DNA from: Chryseobacterium sp. | GTDB taxonomy: Bacteria > Bacteroidota > Bacteroidia > Flavobacteriales > Weeksellaceae | Length of the DNA: 13,787 nt | Assembly: GCA_030146295.1 (NCBI GenBank) | Contig: JASLCD010000182.1 | Location: forward strand, 1 to 13,787 | Direction: 5' to 3' | In this document: positions 4,824 to 12,394 of the stretch, one piece after another | Layout of the letters: each line of letters begins with the position of its first letter | Numbering within the stretch: the stretch's first letter is position 1 | Program-made: the position numbers and the translations under genes | Notes under the pieces: model-generated | What the model was told of the DNA's origin: nothing | Databases searched by the model: none | The model's input: only the letters and a program-made list of their open reading frames with translations

Positions 4824-6323
4824 ATGATAAGAATTGAACCCAATAGAAAAAAAAAGAAAGCAGGTGCTTCCCGTAGAGATGATGCTAATCACATACCAGC
4901 ACCAAGACCAGACCTTCCGCGTGGCCCCAAACCTAAGTTTGAACCTAAAGTACTTATCCAACCCGGATATGCCACAGGTGATATGTTTGGAATTGCCGCG
5001 GCTTTAATTGATGATGATGAACTTCACGTTGTTATTTCCAAAGGCAATGGCACTTTCATAGACCACACGGATAAAGCAGATTCTATAAAAAAATTCTATA
5101 GAGATTCCGGAATAGGTGACGATAGAATACATATAGTTGAAGTAAATAGATTAAGGGGAGATAATGTGGGTAAGAGAAGATTAGAAAATAAAGCACGTGA
5201 GTTTCAGCCAAGAGGATACATTAAAAGAGTGAATTATGGAACTGATTATATCGCGAGAAAATACTCACCGGCCCTACGGGATAAGCTCAAAGTAAGATGG
5301 GAGGTCAATAGTAATGGCTATGAAGATGAGGCTATAAAAAGATGGCTGGAAGAAAAAGGAATTCCTACCAGTGGAGACAATTTACTTATTTTATGGTCAC
5401 GTTTCAGTGGGAAAGGAGGAGATATTCATATAGAACACGATACAAGCTATACAGGGATCAGACAAATTGTTTATAGAGTAGCAGAAATGTATGATGCAAT
5501 CATTATTACCGGAGATAAAGGCTATGTGAAGGAGAGAGGATCTAAATTTGATGATATTGTCAATGAGGTCAAAAGTACTATTCATCCTTCCAAAGTATTC
5601 AATATTACCGAGTTTTGGGATGAAAAAACACCATCTTTATTAGCATGGGGAGGCAATACCCGTTTTGGGCAGTTTAAGCTATATGATTATTTTGAAAGAC
5701 ACTTTACCCATGTAAAGCATCTGGGTTTCAGAAGTGGTAACCTTGAAGTGATGGCGATGCTGGGGTACACGGTAAGGTATATGGAAGAAGAAGGAAGTGA
5801 GAGTGGTAGCAGAATGCTAGCCTGGAAAGATATAGGCGGAGGTAAGACTTTAAAAAGAGGAGATGCCACCGGATACGAACGGTTACTGTTGAATCAACCT
5901 CCAACACGATCAGGTAAATATCTTCAGGAAAAAATAAAAGAAGTAAATACAAAAATTGAGAAAGAACTTAATGAAAAAATTAACAGCATAATAGAAGCTA
6001 CCGGACCCAAAACAGAAAAGCAGATAGAAGATCTGAAAATAGAACTTAAGCCGGCAATAGAAGCAACATTCATAGGAGAAAAAAGAAATTATACAGGGGC
6101 ATATTATGCTCCGCGTAAAAAAGATGGAACACCACCAACACCTATATCAAAAGTAGACAAAAGTAGGTTTTATGAAGGGTTTAATGACAAAGATATGGAA
6201 CTTATACTCTCTTTCTTACGGCCTGAACGCTGGGTTGACAAACAAATTACTTACGACCCTATCATTCCGCAGAAAAGAAAAGAGTATAAAAAACTGTTGG
6301 AAATTGCTGAAAAGCCTGATTAA
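4824..6323 (+). CDS. Uncharacterised 499-aa protein divergent from the reb cluster; possible effector
   Basis: I do not recognise the family. Residues 1-42 are basic and Pro-rich (NRKKKKAGASRR, PAPRPDLPRGPKPKFEPK) and probably disordered. From residue 43 an alternating alpha/beta pattern begins: VLIQPGYATGDMFGIAAAL (43-61), ELHVVISKGN (66-75), RIHIVEV (101-107), NLLILWSRFSGKGG (186-199), AIIITGDKG (225-233). Later comes HLGFRSGNLEVMAMLGYTVRYMEE (299-322). Two Rossmann-like halves with a late S-G-N-L-E turn loosely recall GT-B glycosyltransferases, but I cannot assign catalytic residues. Residues 366-412 are a Lys/Glu-rich helical segment, followed by a basic C-terminus. There is no signal peptide. 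Position beside reb and the N-terminal leader suggest possible R-body cargo or toxin; no immunity gene is evident. The ATG follows the AGT repeats AACAGT-AAACAGT. Confidence 0.8.
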   Translation: MIRIEPNRKKKKAGASRRDDANHIPAPRPDLPRGPKPKFEPKVLIQPGYATGDMFGIAAALIDDDELHVVISKGNGTFIDHTDKADSIKKFYRDSGIGDDRIHIVEVNRLRGDNVGKRRLENKAREFQPRGYIKRVNYGTDYIARKYSPALRDKLKVRWEVNSNGYEDEAIKRWLEEKGIPTSGDNLLILWSRFSGKGGDIHIEHDTSYTGIRQIVYRVAEMYDAIIITGDKGYVKERGSKFDDIVNEVKSTIHPSKVFNITEFWDEKTPSLLAWGGNTRFGQFKLYDYFERHFTHVKHLGFRSGNLEVMAMLGYTVRYMEEEGSESGSRMLAWKDIGGGKTLKRGDATGYERLLLNQPPTRSGKYLQEKIKEVNTKIEKELNEKINSIIEATGPKTEKQIEDLKIELKPAIEATFIGEKRNYTGAYYAPRKKDGTPPTPISKVDKSRFYEGFNDKDMELILSFLRPERWVDKQITYDPIIPQKRKEYKKLLEIAEKPD

Positions 6324-6380
6324 AATTAAGCTGAGAATCTACGAATTAACTAAAAGACAAACTTTCACTGATATACCAAA

Positions 6381-6410
6381 ACAACAGCCTTCTGCACAGA
6401 AGGCCGTTGT
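6381..6410 (+). terminator. Hairpin terminator after the 499-aa gene
   Basis: ACAAC-A-GCCTTCT (6381-6393) pairs with AGAAGGC-C-GTTGT (6398-6410): 12 bp with one mismatch and a 4-nt GCAC loop. It lies 58 bp after the stop of 4824-6323. Only a weak T tract (TGTTAT) follows, so efficiency is uncertain. The rest of 6411-6545 is A/T-rich with no gene I can support. Confidence 0.65.
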
Positions 6411-6545
6411 TGTTATAAAAGGACACGTATTTCTTATATGAATAATCATTTTTGGTACTATTCAATTAAAAAAAAGAGGTCTTCCGTTTTTAATAATGGA
6501 AAACTGTAAATTAGCCAAAACTTTTTTTCCGAATTACCCTAAAAC

Positions 6546-7118
6546 ATGTCCAGACTAAAAGCCATAAGAGAACAAAAAAATCTGACTCAGGAAGAACTGT
6601 CAGAAAAATCCAAAATTTCTGTAAGAACCATCCAGCGGATAGAATCCGGAACAGAACCTAAGGGGCATACTTTAAGAGCGCTGGCGCAGACTTTGGAAAT
6701 AGAAGAGTCTTTGTTATTGCAGGAAGAAACCCTCATTTTTCAGGAAAGTACTGACGTAAAAACAGAAGTTGCAGAAGAACCTGAAACCATCAATTATTCT
6801 TCGGTTAAAATGATCAATCTCTCCTCCTTATTATTTGTAGCAGCACCGCCATTAAATATTCTGGCTCCTTTTCTGTTGATGTTTATGACGAAACAGAGAA
6901 ACAGCCTTACCAAACAGATTATCTCTCTGCAGATGTTTTGGACTGCCATGGCACCCATTGTTTTTATGCTTGGAATCTTTTTAAAGCTTGGAAAACAGTT
7001 TACGCTTATTCTGATGATCCTTATTGTACTGTCCAATGTATTCATGATCCTCCGGAATGCTGCTGAGATTGATCGTAAAAAGAAGTTGTATTTTAAGCTG
7101 AAATTCAGTATGTTATAA
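6546..7118 (+). CDS. XRE-type HTH regulator with three membrane segments (190 aa)
   Basis: Residues 4-52 form a classic XRE helix-turn-helix (LKAIREQKNLTQEELSEKS, then KISVRTIQRIESG). An acidic linker (56-85) follows. Hydrophobic segments at about 90-114, 129-148 and 151-170 predict a membrane-anchored C-terminal half, with a basic cytoplasmic tail (DRKKKLYFKLKF). Membrane-tethered XRE proteins of this layout are common in Bacteroidetes; their signals are generally unknown. It is encoded 86 bp upstream of the secreted serine hydrolase on the same strand, so it may regulate that gene or itself. The first ATG fits the usual MSRLKxIRE start of the domain. Confidence 0.85.
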   Translation: MSRLKAIREQKNLTQEELSEKSKISVRTIQRIESGTEPKGHTLRALAQTLEIEESLLLQEETLIFQESTDVKTEVAEEPETINYSSVKMINLSSLLFVAAPPLNILAPFLLMFMTKQRNSLTKQIISLQMFWTAMAPIVFMLGIFLKLGKQFTLILMILIVLSNVFMILRNAAEIDRKKKLYFKLKFSML

Positions 7119-7161
7119 TTGTGTCGTGGCTTTGTCAGGTTATTGTCGGGTTCATTTTGAT

Positions 7162-7190
7162 TTGAAAAACCAAATGAAATTGAATCTTTG
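7162..7190 (+). promoter_or_regulatory. Candidate flavobacterial promoter with overlapping dyad, upstream of the serine hydrolase
   Basis: TTG (7162-7164), an 18-bp spacer and AATCTTTG (7183-7190) fit the Bacteroidetes TTG-N17-23-TAnnTTTG pattern with one mismatch. The ATG is 14 bp further on. The dyad ATTTG (7160-7164) / CAAAT (7171-7175), with some extension outward, overlaps the upstream element and could be an operator. Confidence 0.45.
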
Positions 7191-7204
7191 TCAAAAAAAT
7201 AACA

Positions 7205-8692
7205 ATGACAAAATCCGCAAAGCTTATCCTGCCTTTTTTTATTCTGTTGATGAATATAGTTCATGCACAGACAGAAAAAACAGACCCTCTTTATAAAACA
7301 ATTATATCGAAAGACAGCCTGTTTTTTTCAGTAGGTTACAATACCTGCAACATCGGGAAAATGGAAAGCATGTTGAGCGACAGGTTTGAATTTTATCACG
7401 ATAAAGGCGGTTTTGAGGACAAAAAGAAATTCATTGCTGATTTTAAAAACGGATTGTGCAAATCTCCGGAAACTTATCAGTTAAAGAGAGTCCTGATTGG
7501 GAAAAGCACTGAGATATATCCCATGTATAAAGAAGGAAAGATATATGCTGCCATTCAGAATGGAGATCACCTGTTTTATGAAAAAATAGGGGATCAAGCC
7601 GAGAAACTGGTTGGGGAAGCAAAGTTTACCCATCTGTGGATACTGGAAAACACAGAGTGGAAACTTAAGAATTCATTGAGTTTTAATCACCATCCGAAGC
7701 AGACCACTGACAGTGAAACCATGTTTGATAACGATCAGTCCATGCAAAGCTGGCTGCAAGAAAATAATATTCCAACTCTTGGATTAGGAATTATAGAAGG
7801 AGGAAAGCTTCAACAGGTAAAAGTTTTTGGGGTTGTTAAAAAAGGAATTTCAGCTCCTCTTAATGCTTATTTTAATGTAGCATCTCTTACCAAACCCGTA
7901 ACAGCTATGGTTGCATTAAGGCTGATAAGTCTTGGAAAATGGAAACTGGATGAACCCCTTGATTCCTATTGGACCGATCCTGATATCGCTAATGACCCAA
8001 GACATCAGAAACTGACCACCAGAACAGTTTTGACCCATCAGACAGGTTTTCCAAACTGGAGATGGATGAATACAGACAAAAAACTGAACTTTCAGTTTGA
8101 TCCCGGCACAAAATACCAGTACTCAGGAGAAGGTTTTGAATACCTTCGGAAAGCATTGGAAAAGAAGTTCGGAAAATCACTGGATCAGCTTGCCAAAGAA
8201 CTGATCTTTCAGCCTCTCAAAATGCATAACACAAACTATATCTGGGATCAGAATATGGATGAGTCAAGATTTGTAACGGGATATAATGAAAAGGGAAATG
8301 CATATCCCATAGAAAAAATTAAAACGGCAAATGCTGCCGATGATCTGCACACCACGATCGAAGATTACGGAAATTTTATGATCAGCGTTATCAAAGGGAA
8401 GAATCTGAAGCCGGAAGTCTTTCATGAAATGACCCAAAAACAGGTAAAAGTAAAAGAGAATAAATATTTCGGATTAGGTTTTGAAATCTATGACCTGGGG
8501 AATGGCGAATATGCTTTATCTCACGGCGGAGCTGATCAGGGAACAAGATGTATTGCCATTGTATTGCCCAATTCAGGAAAGGGAATTGTGATATTTACCA
8601 ATGCAGATGATGGCTATAAAGTCTATGAAAAACTGGTTCTTCATTATTTAGGAGATCAGGGACAAAAAATTATTAAGATAGAAACCCAATGA
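7205..8692 (+). CDS. Secreted serine hydrolase, beta-lactamase/PBP fold, with N-terminal DUF4440-like domain
   Basis: A signal peptide (res 1-22, ending NIVHAQ) directs export. Residues ~28-155 resemble a DUF4440/SnoaL-like domain (ending TEWKLKNSLSFNHHPK). Residues ~178-490 are a class C beta-lactamase-like serine hydrolase domain. The nucleophile motif S-L-T-K is at 227-230, Y-S-G at 306-308 replaces the usual Y-x-N, and H-G-G at 440-442 takes the place of K-T-G. This subgroup usually contains esterases or peptidases rather than true beta-lactamases, so I would not predict antibiotic resistance. It is probably periplasmic or surface-exposed. A decayed copy of its last ~136 bp is found at 9861-9997. 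The ATG is the first Met before the signal sequence. Confidence 0.9.
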   Translation: MTKSAKLILPFFILLMNIVHAQTEKTDPLYKTIISKDSLFFSVGYNTCNIGKMESMLSDRFEFYHDKGGFEDKKKFIADFKNGLCKSPETYQLKRVLIGKSTEIYPMYKEGKIYAAIQNGDHLFYEKIGDQAEKLVGEAKFTHLWILENTEWKLKNSLSFNHHPKQTTDSETMFDNDQSMQSWLQENNIPTLGLGIIEGGKLQQVKVFGVVKKGISAPLNAYFNVASLTKPVTAMVALRLISLGKWKLDEPLDSYWTDPDIANDPRHQKLTTRTVLTHQTGFPNWRWMNTDKKLNFQFDPGTKYQYSGEGFEYLRKALEKKFGKSLDQLAKELIFQPLKMHNTNYIWDQNMDESRFVTGYNEKGNAYPIEKIKTANAADDLHTTIEDYGNFMISVIKGKNLKPEVFHEMTQKQVKVKENKYFGLGFEIYDLGNGEYALSHGGADQGTRCIAIVLPNSGKGIVIFTNADDGYKVYEKLVLHYLGDQGQKIIKIETQ

Positions 8693-8712
8693 TTATATCG
8701 GTAAAAAAGCTA

Positions 8713-8740
8713 TTCCAGCAATGAGCATTGTGTATCTTTG
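8713..8740 (+). promoter_or_regulatory. Candidate promoter of the Crp/Fnr-type regulator
   Basis: TATCTTTG (8733-8740) is a perfect match to the Bacteroidetes -7 element TAnnTTTG, with TTC (8713-8715) 17 bp upstream as a weak -33 element. The ATG at 8781 would give a leader of about 35 nt. It indicates that the regulator has its own promoter although it is only 88 bp after the serine hydrolase. Confidence 0.55.
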
Positions 8741-8780
8741 AAAGATTGGAAACACCTGATGTATAAATAATTTCTATCGT

Positions 8781-9359
8781 ATGCTTTTAGAAAAATTACT
8801 TGAAGAATTTGATGTAGACCCCAATACCTTTAGTTTGGAAGAATCTGCGTTATTTGATCAACATTTTGAACAGATCTCAGTAAGGAAAAATACATTTCTG
8901 ATAAAAGAAGGAGAAACAGAAAAGTACAGTTATTTTGTTTTTGACGGTTTATTACGTTGCTGGATCATTAATCGAAAAGGAGATGAGCAAACCTTTTGGT
9001 TTTGTAAGAAAGGAACTTTTTCACTGTCAAATATATCATTTACACTGCAGGAAAAATCTGCTTTTAATGTGCAGACTATTGTAGACAGCGTTATCTATAG
9101 GATAGACAAGAAGAAGGCCGCCGAATTATATGCTGCTATTCCCAGATTAAAGACAGTTTTTGATGATCTGACAGCTATATTACTTCATAAAATCCTAACT
9201 AGAAATATCGATCTGATTAAGTATTCCCCCGAGCAGTATTACCTCCAGATGATTGATGAATATGGTGTCACTTTAAATTATATTCCCCTAAAAGATATAG
9301 CCTCTTATCTCGGGATCACACCACAGGCGCTGAGCAGAATACGTAAACGCATTTTTTAA
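8781..9359 (+). CDS. Crp/Fnr-family transcriptional regulator (192 aa)
   Basis: Residues ~25-115 form a cyclic-nucleotide-binding-like jelly roll (KNTFLIKEGETEKYSYFVFDGLLRC, then FWFCKKGTFSL). The connecting helix spans about 112-145. Residues ~165-192 are the HTH (PLKDIASYLGITPQALSRIRKRI). The PQALSRIRKRI recognition helix is the form seen in the many small Bacteroidetes Crp-like regulators. I see no clear cAMP-binding arginine-serine pair, so the ligand is unknown. At 192 residues it has the usual length for this short subgroup. Together with the next gene it lies between the serine hydrolase and its decayed copy, suggesting that it moved or was duplicated with them. Confidence 0.9.
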   Translation: MLLEKLLEEFDVDPNTFSLEESALFDQHFEQISVRKNTFLIKEGETEKYSYFVFDGLLRCWIINRKGDEQTFWFCKKGTFSLSNISFTLQEKSAFNVQTIVDSVIYRIDKKKAAELYAAIPRLKTVFDDLTAILLHKILTRNIDLIKYSPEQYYLQMIDEYGVTLNYIPLKDIASYLGITPQALSRIRKRIF

Positions 9360-9418
9360 CCTGGGTTCAGTGTTTTAGATGAATAAGTTCTGACCTTTGT
9401 GATTCTAAATTTACAATT

Positions 9419-9841
9419 ATGATCAGAGAAATTACGGTAACAGATTATCCGCGTTTGATTGAGATCTGGGAAAGTGCAGTGGTGAATACCCATGATTTTC
9501 TTAAAGAAGAAGACTTTGCATACTATAAAAAACAGCTTCCTGTCTACTTTCGGCATGTTACCCTGTCGGGGTTTGAGCAGGAAGGTATTTTAATTGGGTT
9601 TGCAGGCGTTGCAGAAGGAAACCTTGAAATGTTGTTTGTTGACAACAACTATCGGAGTACCGGAATAGGAAAAAAATTAATTGAACACGCAATAGCTGAT
9701 TTACAAGTAACCAAAGTGGATGTGAATGAGCAAAATACCCAGGCTGTTGGTTTTTACAGACATATGGGATTCAATATACTGAAGAGATCTGAACAGGATG
9801 GAGAAGGTAAAGAATATCCTGTATTGCACATGCAGCTATAA
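9419..9841 (+). CDS. GNAT-family N-acetyltransferase (140 aa, YjaB-like)
   Basis: This is an acetyl-CoA-dependent acyltransferase of unknown substrate. The acetyl-CoA binding motif A is seen as LFVDNNYRSTGIGKKL (res 72-87, with the R-x-x-G-x-G loop at 79-84). Motif B follows: V102-N103-E104-Q105-N106, A109, then FYRHMGF at 112-118. The overall length and the ITVTDYPRLIEIWESAV start match the small YjaB-like subgroup. It is cytoplasmic. Its start lies 59 bp after the Crp/Fnr gene; GACCTTTG at 9392-9399 is one mismatch from a -7 element, so it may have its own promoter. Confidence 0.88.
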   Translation: MIREITVTDYPRLIEIWESAVVNTHDFLKEEDFAYYKKQLPVYFRHVTLSGFEQEGILIGFAGVAEGNLEMLFVDNNYRSTGIGKKLIEHAIADLQVTKVDVNEQNTQAVGFYRHMGFNILKRSEQDGEGKEYPVLHMQL

Positions 9842-9860
9842 AAACAGATGAGAGCAGCTC

Positions 9861-9997
9861 AATTATATTACGCGATTCAGGAAAGGGAATTGTGATATTT
9901 ACCAATGCAGATGATGACTGTAGAGCCTATGAAATACGGGTTCTTCATTATTTTGGAGATCGGGGAGCGCAAAATTGTGGAGATAGAAACCAAATAA
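9861..9997 (+). pseudogene. Decayed copy of the 3' end of the serine hydrolase gene
   Basis: This stretch aligns with 8557-8692, the last ~45 codons of the serine hydrolase. Positions 9875-9916 are identical to 8571-8612 (42 bases in a row), followed by scattered substitutions. One extra base near 9970 breaks the frame, so the tail reads out of phase although the final G-A-A-A-C-C...stop is still recognisable. There is no start and no upstream part of the gene. It is a remnant of a duplicated hydrolase or of recombination, and it fills most of the gap between the GNAT and DUF3592 genes (9842-10088). The remaining ~90 bp before 10089 is A/T-rich with no gene seen. Confidence 0.85.
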
Positions 9998-10088
9998 CTA
10001 TTTATGCTGTGATAAATCTTTGTATATTCGGGTATCAATCTGAAAATAAGTAAAGTATATAAAAGCTTGTTTTCAGGATACAATAGGT

Positions 10089-10517
10089 ATGATCAGAAAT
10101 AAAAAGAAAGTTATGTGGCAATATTATATCATTCTCGGTGCAGGAATAGTGCTGTTTGTTACAGCATTGCTGAGTCTCAGAAATACCCTTTCATTCTTAA
10201 AAAAAGCAGAAAGGTCAACCGCAACCGTTACTTCACTGCGGGTATATGATTCGGACGGGGAAGTATACAGCCCCCTCTTTACCTTCCGTACCCGGGATAA
10301 TGTTGATTATACGTATGAACTTCCGGAAGGCACCAACCCTTCGGCCTGGGCAGTAGGTGATACAGAGACTGTTATTTATGATCCGGAAGATCCTTCTTAT
10401 GTAAGTTTGTATACGTATTTCAGAATCTTTACCTGGCCTTTACTACTTATTTCTGTAGCATTGCCATTGCTCGTAGTAGGAGGAGGTTATTTTATTGCAG
10501 AACAGTTTTTAAAATAA
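10089..10517 (+). CDS. DUF3592 domain membrane protein (142 aa)
   Basis: A membrane segment at about 9-29 (WQYYIILGAGIVLFVTALL) is followed by a soluble beta-rich domain. It has the usual DUF3592 features: TATVTSLRVYDSDG (44-57), YSPLFTFRTRDNVDYTY (60-76) and VGDTETVIYDPEDP (89-102). A second membrane segment lies at about 113-137. Both termini are probably cytoplasmic, with the domain outside or in the periplasm. No function is established for the family. Only 19 bp separates its stop from the stop of the convergent lipoprotein gene. Confidence 0.85.
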   Translation: MIRNKKKVMWQYYIILGAGIVLFVTALLSLRNTLSFLKKAERSTATVTSLRVYDSDGEVYSPLFTFRTRDNVDYTYELPEGTNPSAWAVGDTETVIYDPEDPSYVSLYTYFRIFTWPLLLISVALPLLVVGGGYFIAEQFLK

Positions 10518-10536
10518 CCTGCCCCCTTACGTATTT

Positions 10537-11082
10537 CTATTTTACCTTTTCCAGAAGATACAGCTTAGCTCCGGAAAATGCCAGTTTAGGCATCAGATTT
10601 CCTTCCAGAATCATAGTCTTATTATTGGCATCTATGACAGAAATATAGTTGTTGGAATTGTATTCTATATAATTCTCCTTTTCTTTTGTTGCAGGATTTT
10701 TTCCAAACTCCAGAGAATATTTTACCCAGTCTTCATCCTGTGAACTGCAGTGTACAGGTTTGAATTTAGACTTTTTAGCCTTGAAAACGATTTGGTCAAA
10801 ACCCTCCGTACATTCTGAGGTGAATGAGCCGTCAGGATTCTGATCTTTTGAAAAATCCTCAAAAGAACCACGGTAAACACCTACCACTTTCCAGGTTCCA
10901 TCCAGACGGTCTTCATCAATTTTCCCTTTTGCTTTGCTTACCGCCCAGCTGATTCCGTTGACGGTTCCTTTTACCGCCTTATAGCTTAAGCTTACTGCAC
11001 CTGAAACCACTTTTGTAGCCGTTCGTACCACACAGGAGTTGAGAACAAGAACAGCCGAAGCCAGAAATAGTATTTTCTTCAT
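10537..11082 (-). CDS. Lipocalin-like lipoprotein (181 aa)
   Basis: I chose the ATG at 11080-11082 because it gives a proper lipoprotein signal: MKKILFLASAVLVLNSC, with a lipobox ending at C17. A longer in-frame start at 11193 would put 37 unlikely residues in front. After the Cys comes an Ala/Val/Lys amphipathic stretch (VVSGAVSLSYKAVKGTVNGI), then a beta-rich domain beginning D-G-T-W at 61-64, the G-x-W hallmark of lipocalins, and ending NLMPKLAFSGAKLYLLEKV. Likely outer-membrane anchored; the ligand is unknown. It is divergent from 11279-12325, with the ACCGTTC repeats in between. Confidence 0.82.
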   Translation of the reverse strand: MKKILFLASAVLVLNSCVVRTATKVVSGAVSLSYKAVKGTVNGISWAVSKAKGKIDEDRLDGTWKVVGVYRGSFEDFSKDQNPDGSFTSECTEGFDQIVFKAKKSKFKPVHCSSQDEDWVKYSLEFGKNPATKEKENYIEYNSNNYISVIDANNKTMILEGNLMPKLAFSGAKLYLLEKVK

Positions 11083-11170
11083 TTTGTCAAATTTTTTCAG
11101 GTACGAAGATAATGCTTTTGGAAAAACTGCTTGATGGTGAATGATGTTTTTATATTCTGCTGTCCGGTTT

Positions 11171-11198
11171 ACCGTTCGATAATCAGTATTCACCGTTC
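11171..11198. promoter_or_regulatory. Direct repeats ACCGTTC, 21 bp apart: candidate LytTR response-regulator site
   Basis: TTACCGTTCGAT and TCACCGTTCAAT have ACCGTTC at 11171-11177 and 11192-11198, with start-to-start spacing of 21 bp (two helical turns). Looser versions follow (ACTTGTTC at 11205, ACCCTTC at 11222). LytTR-domain regulators bind pairs of imperfect direct repeats of about 9 bp with an A-C-(C/A)-G-T-T core and this spacing. The pair lies 81 bp before the alpha/beta hydrolase start and 89 bp before the lipoprotein start, so either or both genes could be targets. No LytTR regulator is encoded in the window. Confidence 0.5.
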
Positions 11199-11278
11199 AA
11201 TATGACTTGTTCAAAGCATTTACCCTTCCTGTGATCTCCATTTTAAAATAATTTTACCCTAACAAAAAGATCACTATT

Positions 11279-12325
11279 ATGAATACTCCTTTAAACTTCA
11301 GTAAAAAAATACAAGCCATTTTATCCCTGTTCATTTTTATGGGAATGGGATTTTTGTCTTTAAAAGCACAGACGTATACCCAGAGTGAAAAAGACCTGGA
11401 AACATCCGTTACCTCCGCGTTTCAGAATACGAAGACTATCAAAGCCGGGCTGTTGAATGTAGGCTATGCAGAAGTAGGGCCTGAAAACGGGAAACCAGTC
11501 ATTCTTCTTCACGGATGGCCTTATGATATCCATAGTTTTGAAGAGTCCTCCGCTATACTTGCCGAAAAAGGATACCGTGTTTTAGTCCCTTATTTAAGAG
11601 GGTATGGCACAACGACCTTTGTTTCACCCAATACAAAACGCAACGGTCAGCAGAGTGCTGTTGCAGCAGATATCATAGCTTTTATGGATGCCCTGAAAAT
11701 AGACAAAGCAATCATTGGCGGTTTCGACTGGGGAGCCAGAACTGCCGACATCATGGCAGCACTATGGCCTGAGCGCTGCTCCGGACTGGTTGCCGTAAGC
11801 GGATATTTAATAGGAAGCCCAAAGGCAAACGAAAAGCCACTACCTCCAAATGCTGAGCTTCTATGGTGGTATCAGTATTACTTTTCAACAGAAAGAGGGT
11901 ATAAAGGCTATAAAACCAATACTGAGGCATTTAATAAACTGATCTGGAAAACAGCTTCACCAAAATGGGCCTTTGATGATCAGACCTATGAACGTTCTGC
12001 CAAAGCATTCGAGAACCCTGATCATGTTGATATCGTGATCCACAATTACCGCTGGCGTCTGGGATTGGCAAAAGGGGAAAAACAATACGATGCGTTTGAA
12101 GCTAAACTGGCAAAATCTCCGGCCATTACAGTCCCAACAGTTACCCTGGAAGGTGATGCCAACGGAGCTGCATTTCCTGCCCCGGAAAGTTACGCTTCCA
12201 GATATACCGGTAAATATGCCCATCATACGCTAACGGGAGGAATTGGACACAATTTACCACAGGAAGCTCCAAAAGAATTTGCAGAGGCAATCATAGAAGT
12301 AGACTCCATGTTGCAATCCAGATAA
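11279..12325 (+). CDS. Secreted alpha/beta hydrolase, epoxide-hydrolase-like (348 aa)
   Basis: The signal peptide is residues 1-30 (SLFIFMGMGFLSLKAQ). The alpha/beta hydrolase fold follows, with the oxyanion motif H-G-W-P at 78-81. The nucleophile elbow is G-G-F-D-W-G, with Asp150 in place of Ser. Probable acid D293 (EGDANG) and His324 (GIGHNLPQEAP) complete the triad. An HGxP motif together with an Asp nucleophile is typical of epoxide hydrolases and the related haloalkane dehalogenases, which work through an ester intermediate on Asp. The cap domain spans about 175-265 and has several Trp and Tyr residues. It is probably periplasmic, and the substrate cannot be named. A terminator hairpin follows at 12346-12373. 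Confidence 0.88.
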   Translation: MNTPLNFSKKIQAILSLFIFMGMGFLSLKAQTYTQSEKDLETSVTSAFQNTKTIKAGLLNVGYAEVGPENGKPVILLHGWPYDIHSFEESSAILAEKGYRVLVPYLRGYGTTTFVSPNTKRNGQQSAVAADIIAFMDALKIDKAIIGGFDWGARTADIMAALWPERCSGLVAVSGYLIGSPKANEKPLPPNAELLWWYQYYFSTERGYKGYKTNTEAFNKLIWKTASPKWAFDDQTYERSAKAFENPDHVDIVIHNYRWRLGLAKGEKQYDAFEAKLAKSPAITVPTVTLEGDANGAAFPAPESYASRYTGKYAHHTLTGGIGHNLPQEAPKEFAEAIIEVDSMLQSR

Positions 12326-12345
12326 AAATCTGGAAGAATAAAAAC

Positions 12346-12373
12346 AAAACCACTGCTCAATAACAGTGGTTTT
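12346..12373. terminator. Bidirectional intrinsic terminator
   Basis: There are perfect 10-bp arms (AAAACCACTG at 12346-12355, CAGTGGTTTT at 12364-12373) with an 8-nt loop and a T-rich tract after the stem on the plus strand. On the minus strand the stem is followed by GTTTTTATTC. It lies between the convergent stops of the alpha/beta hydrolase (12325) and the acyltransferase (12395) and can serve both. Confidence 0.85.
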
Positions 12374-12394
12374 TTATCTTTATAGTATTCTAAA

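Noticed and set aside
6172..6441. Plus-strand 89-codon frame overlapping the end of the 499-aa gene
   Set aside because: It overlaps the real gene in another frame and runs through the terminator hairpin at 6381-6410.
7205..8692. Antibiotic-inactivating beta-lactamase
   Set aside because: It has the SxxK motif but Y-S-G and H-G-G in place of YxN and KTG, plus a DUF4440-like domain; this is the broad serine hydrolase group with no basis for a resistance claim.
9877..10083. Minus-strand 68-codon frame
   Set aside because: It is antisense to the hydrolase remnant at 9861-9997 and has no protein-like features.
11083..11193. Longer N-terminus for the lipoprotein gene
   Set aside because: Starting at 11193 would bury a good lipoprotein signal (MKKILFLAS...LNSC) behind 37 residues and would take in the upstream regulatory repeats.
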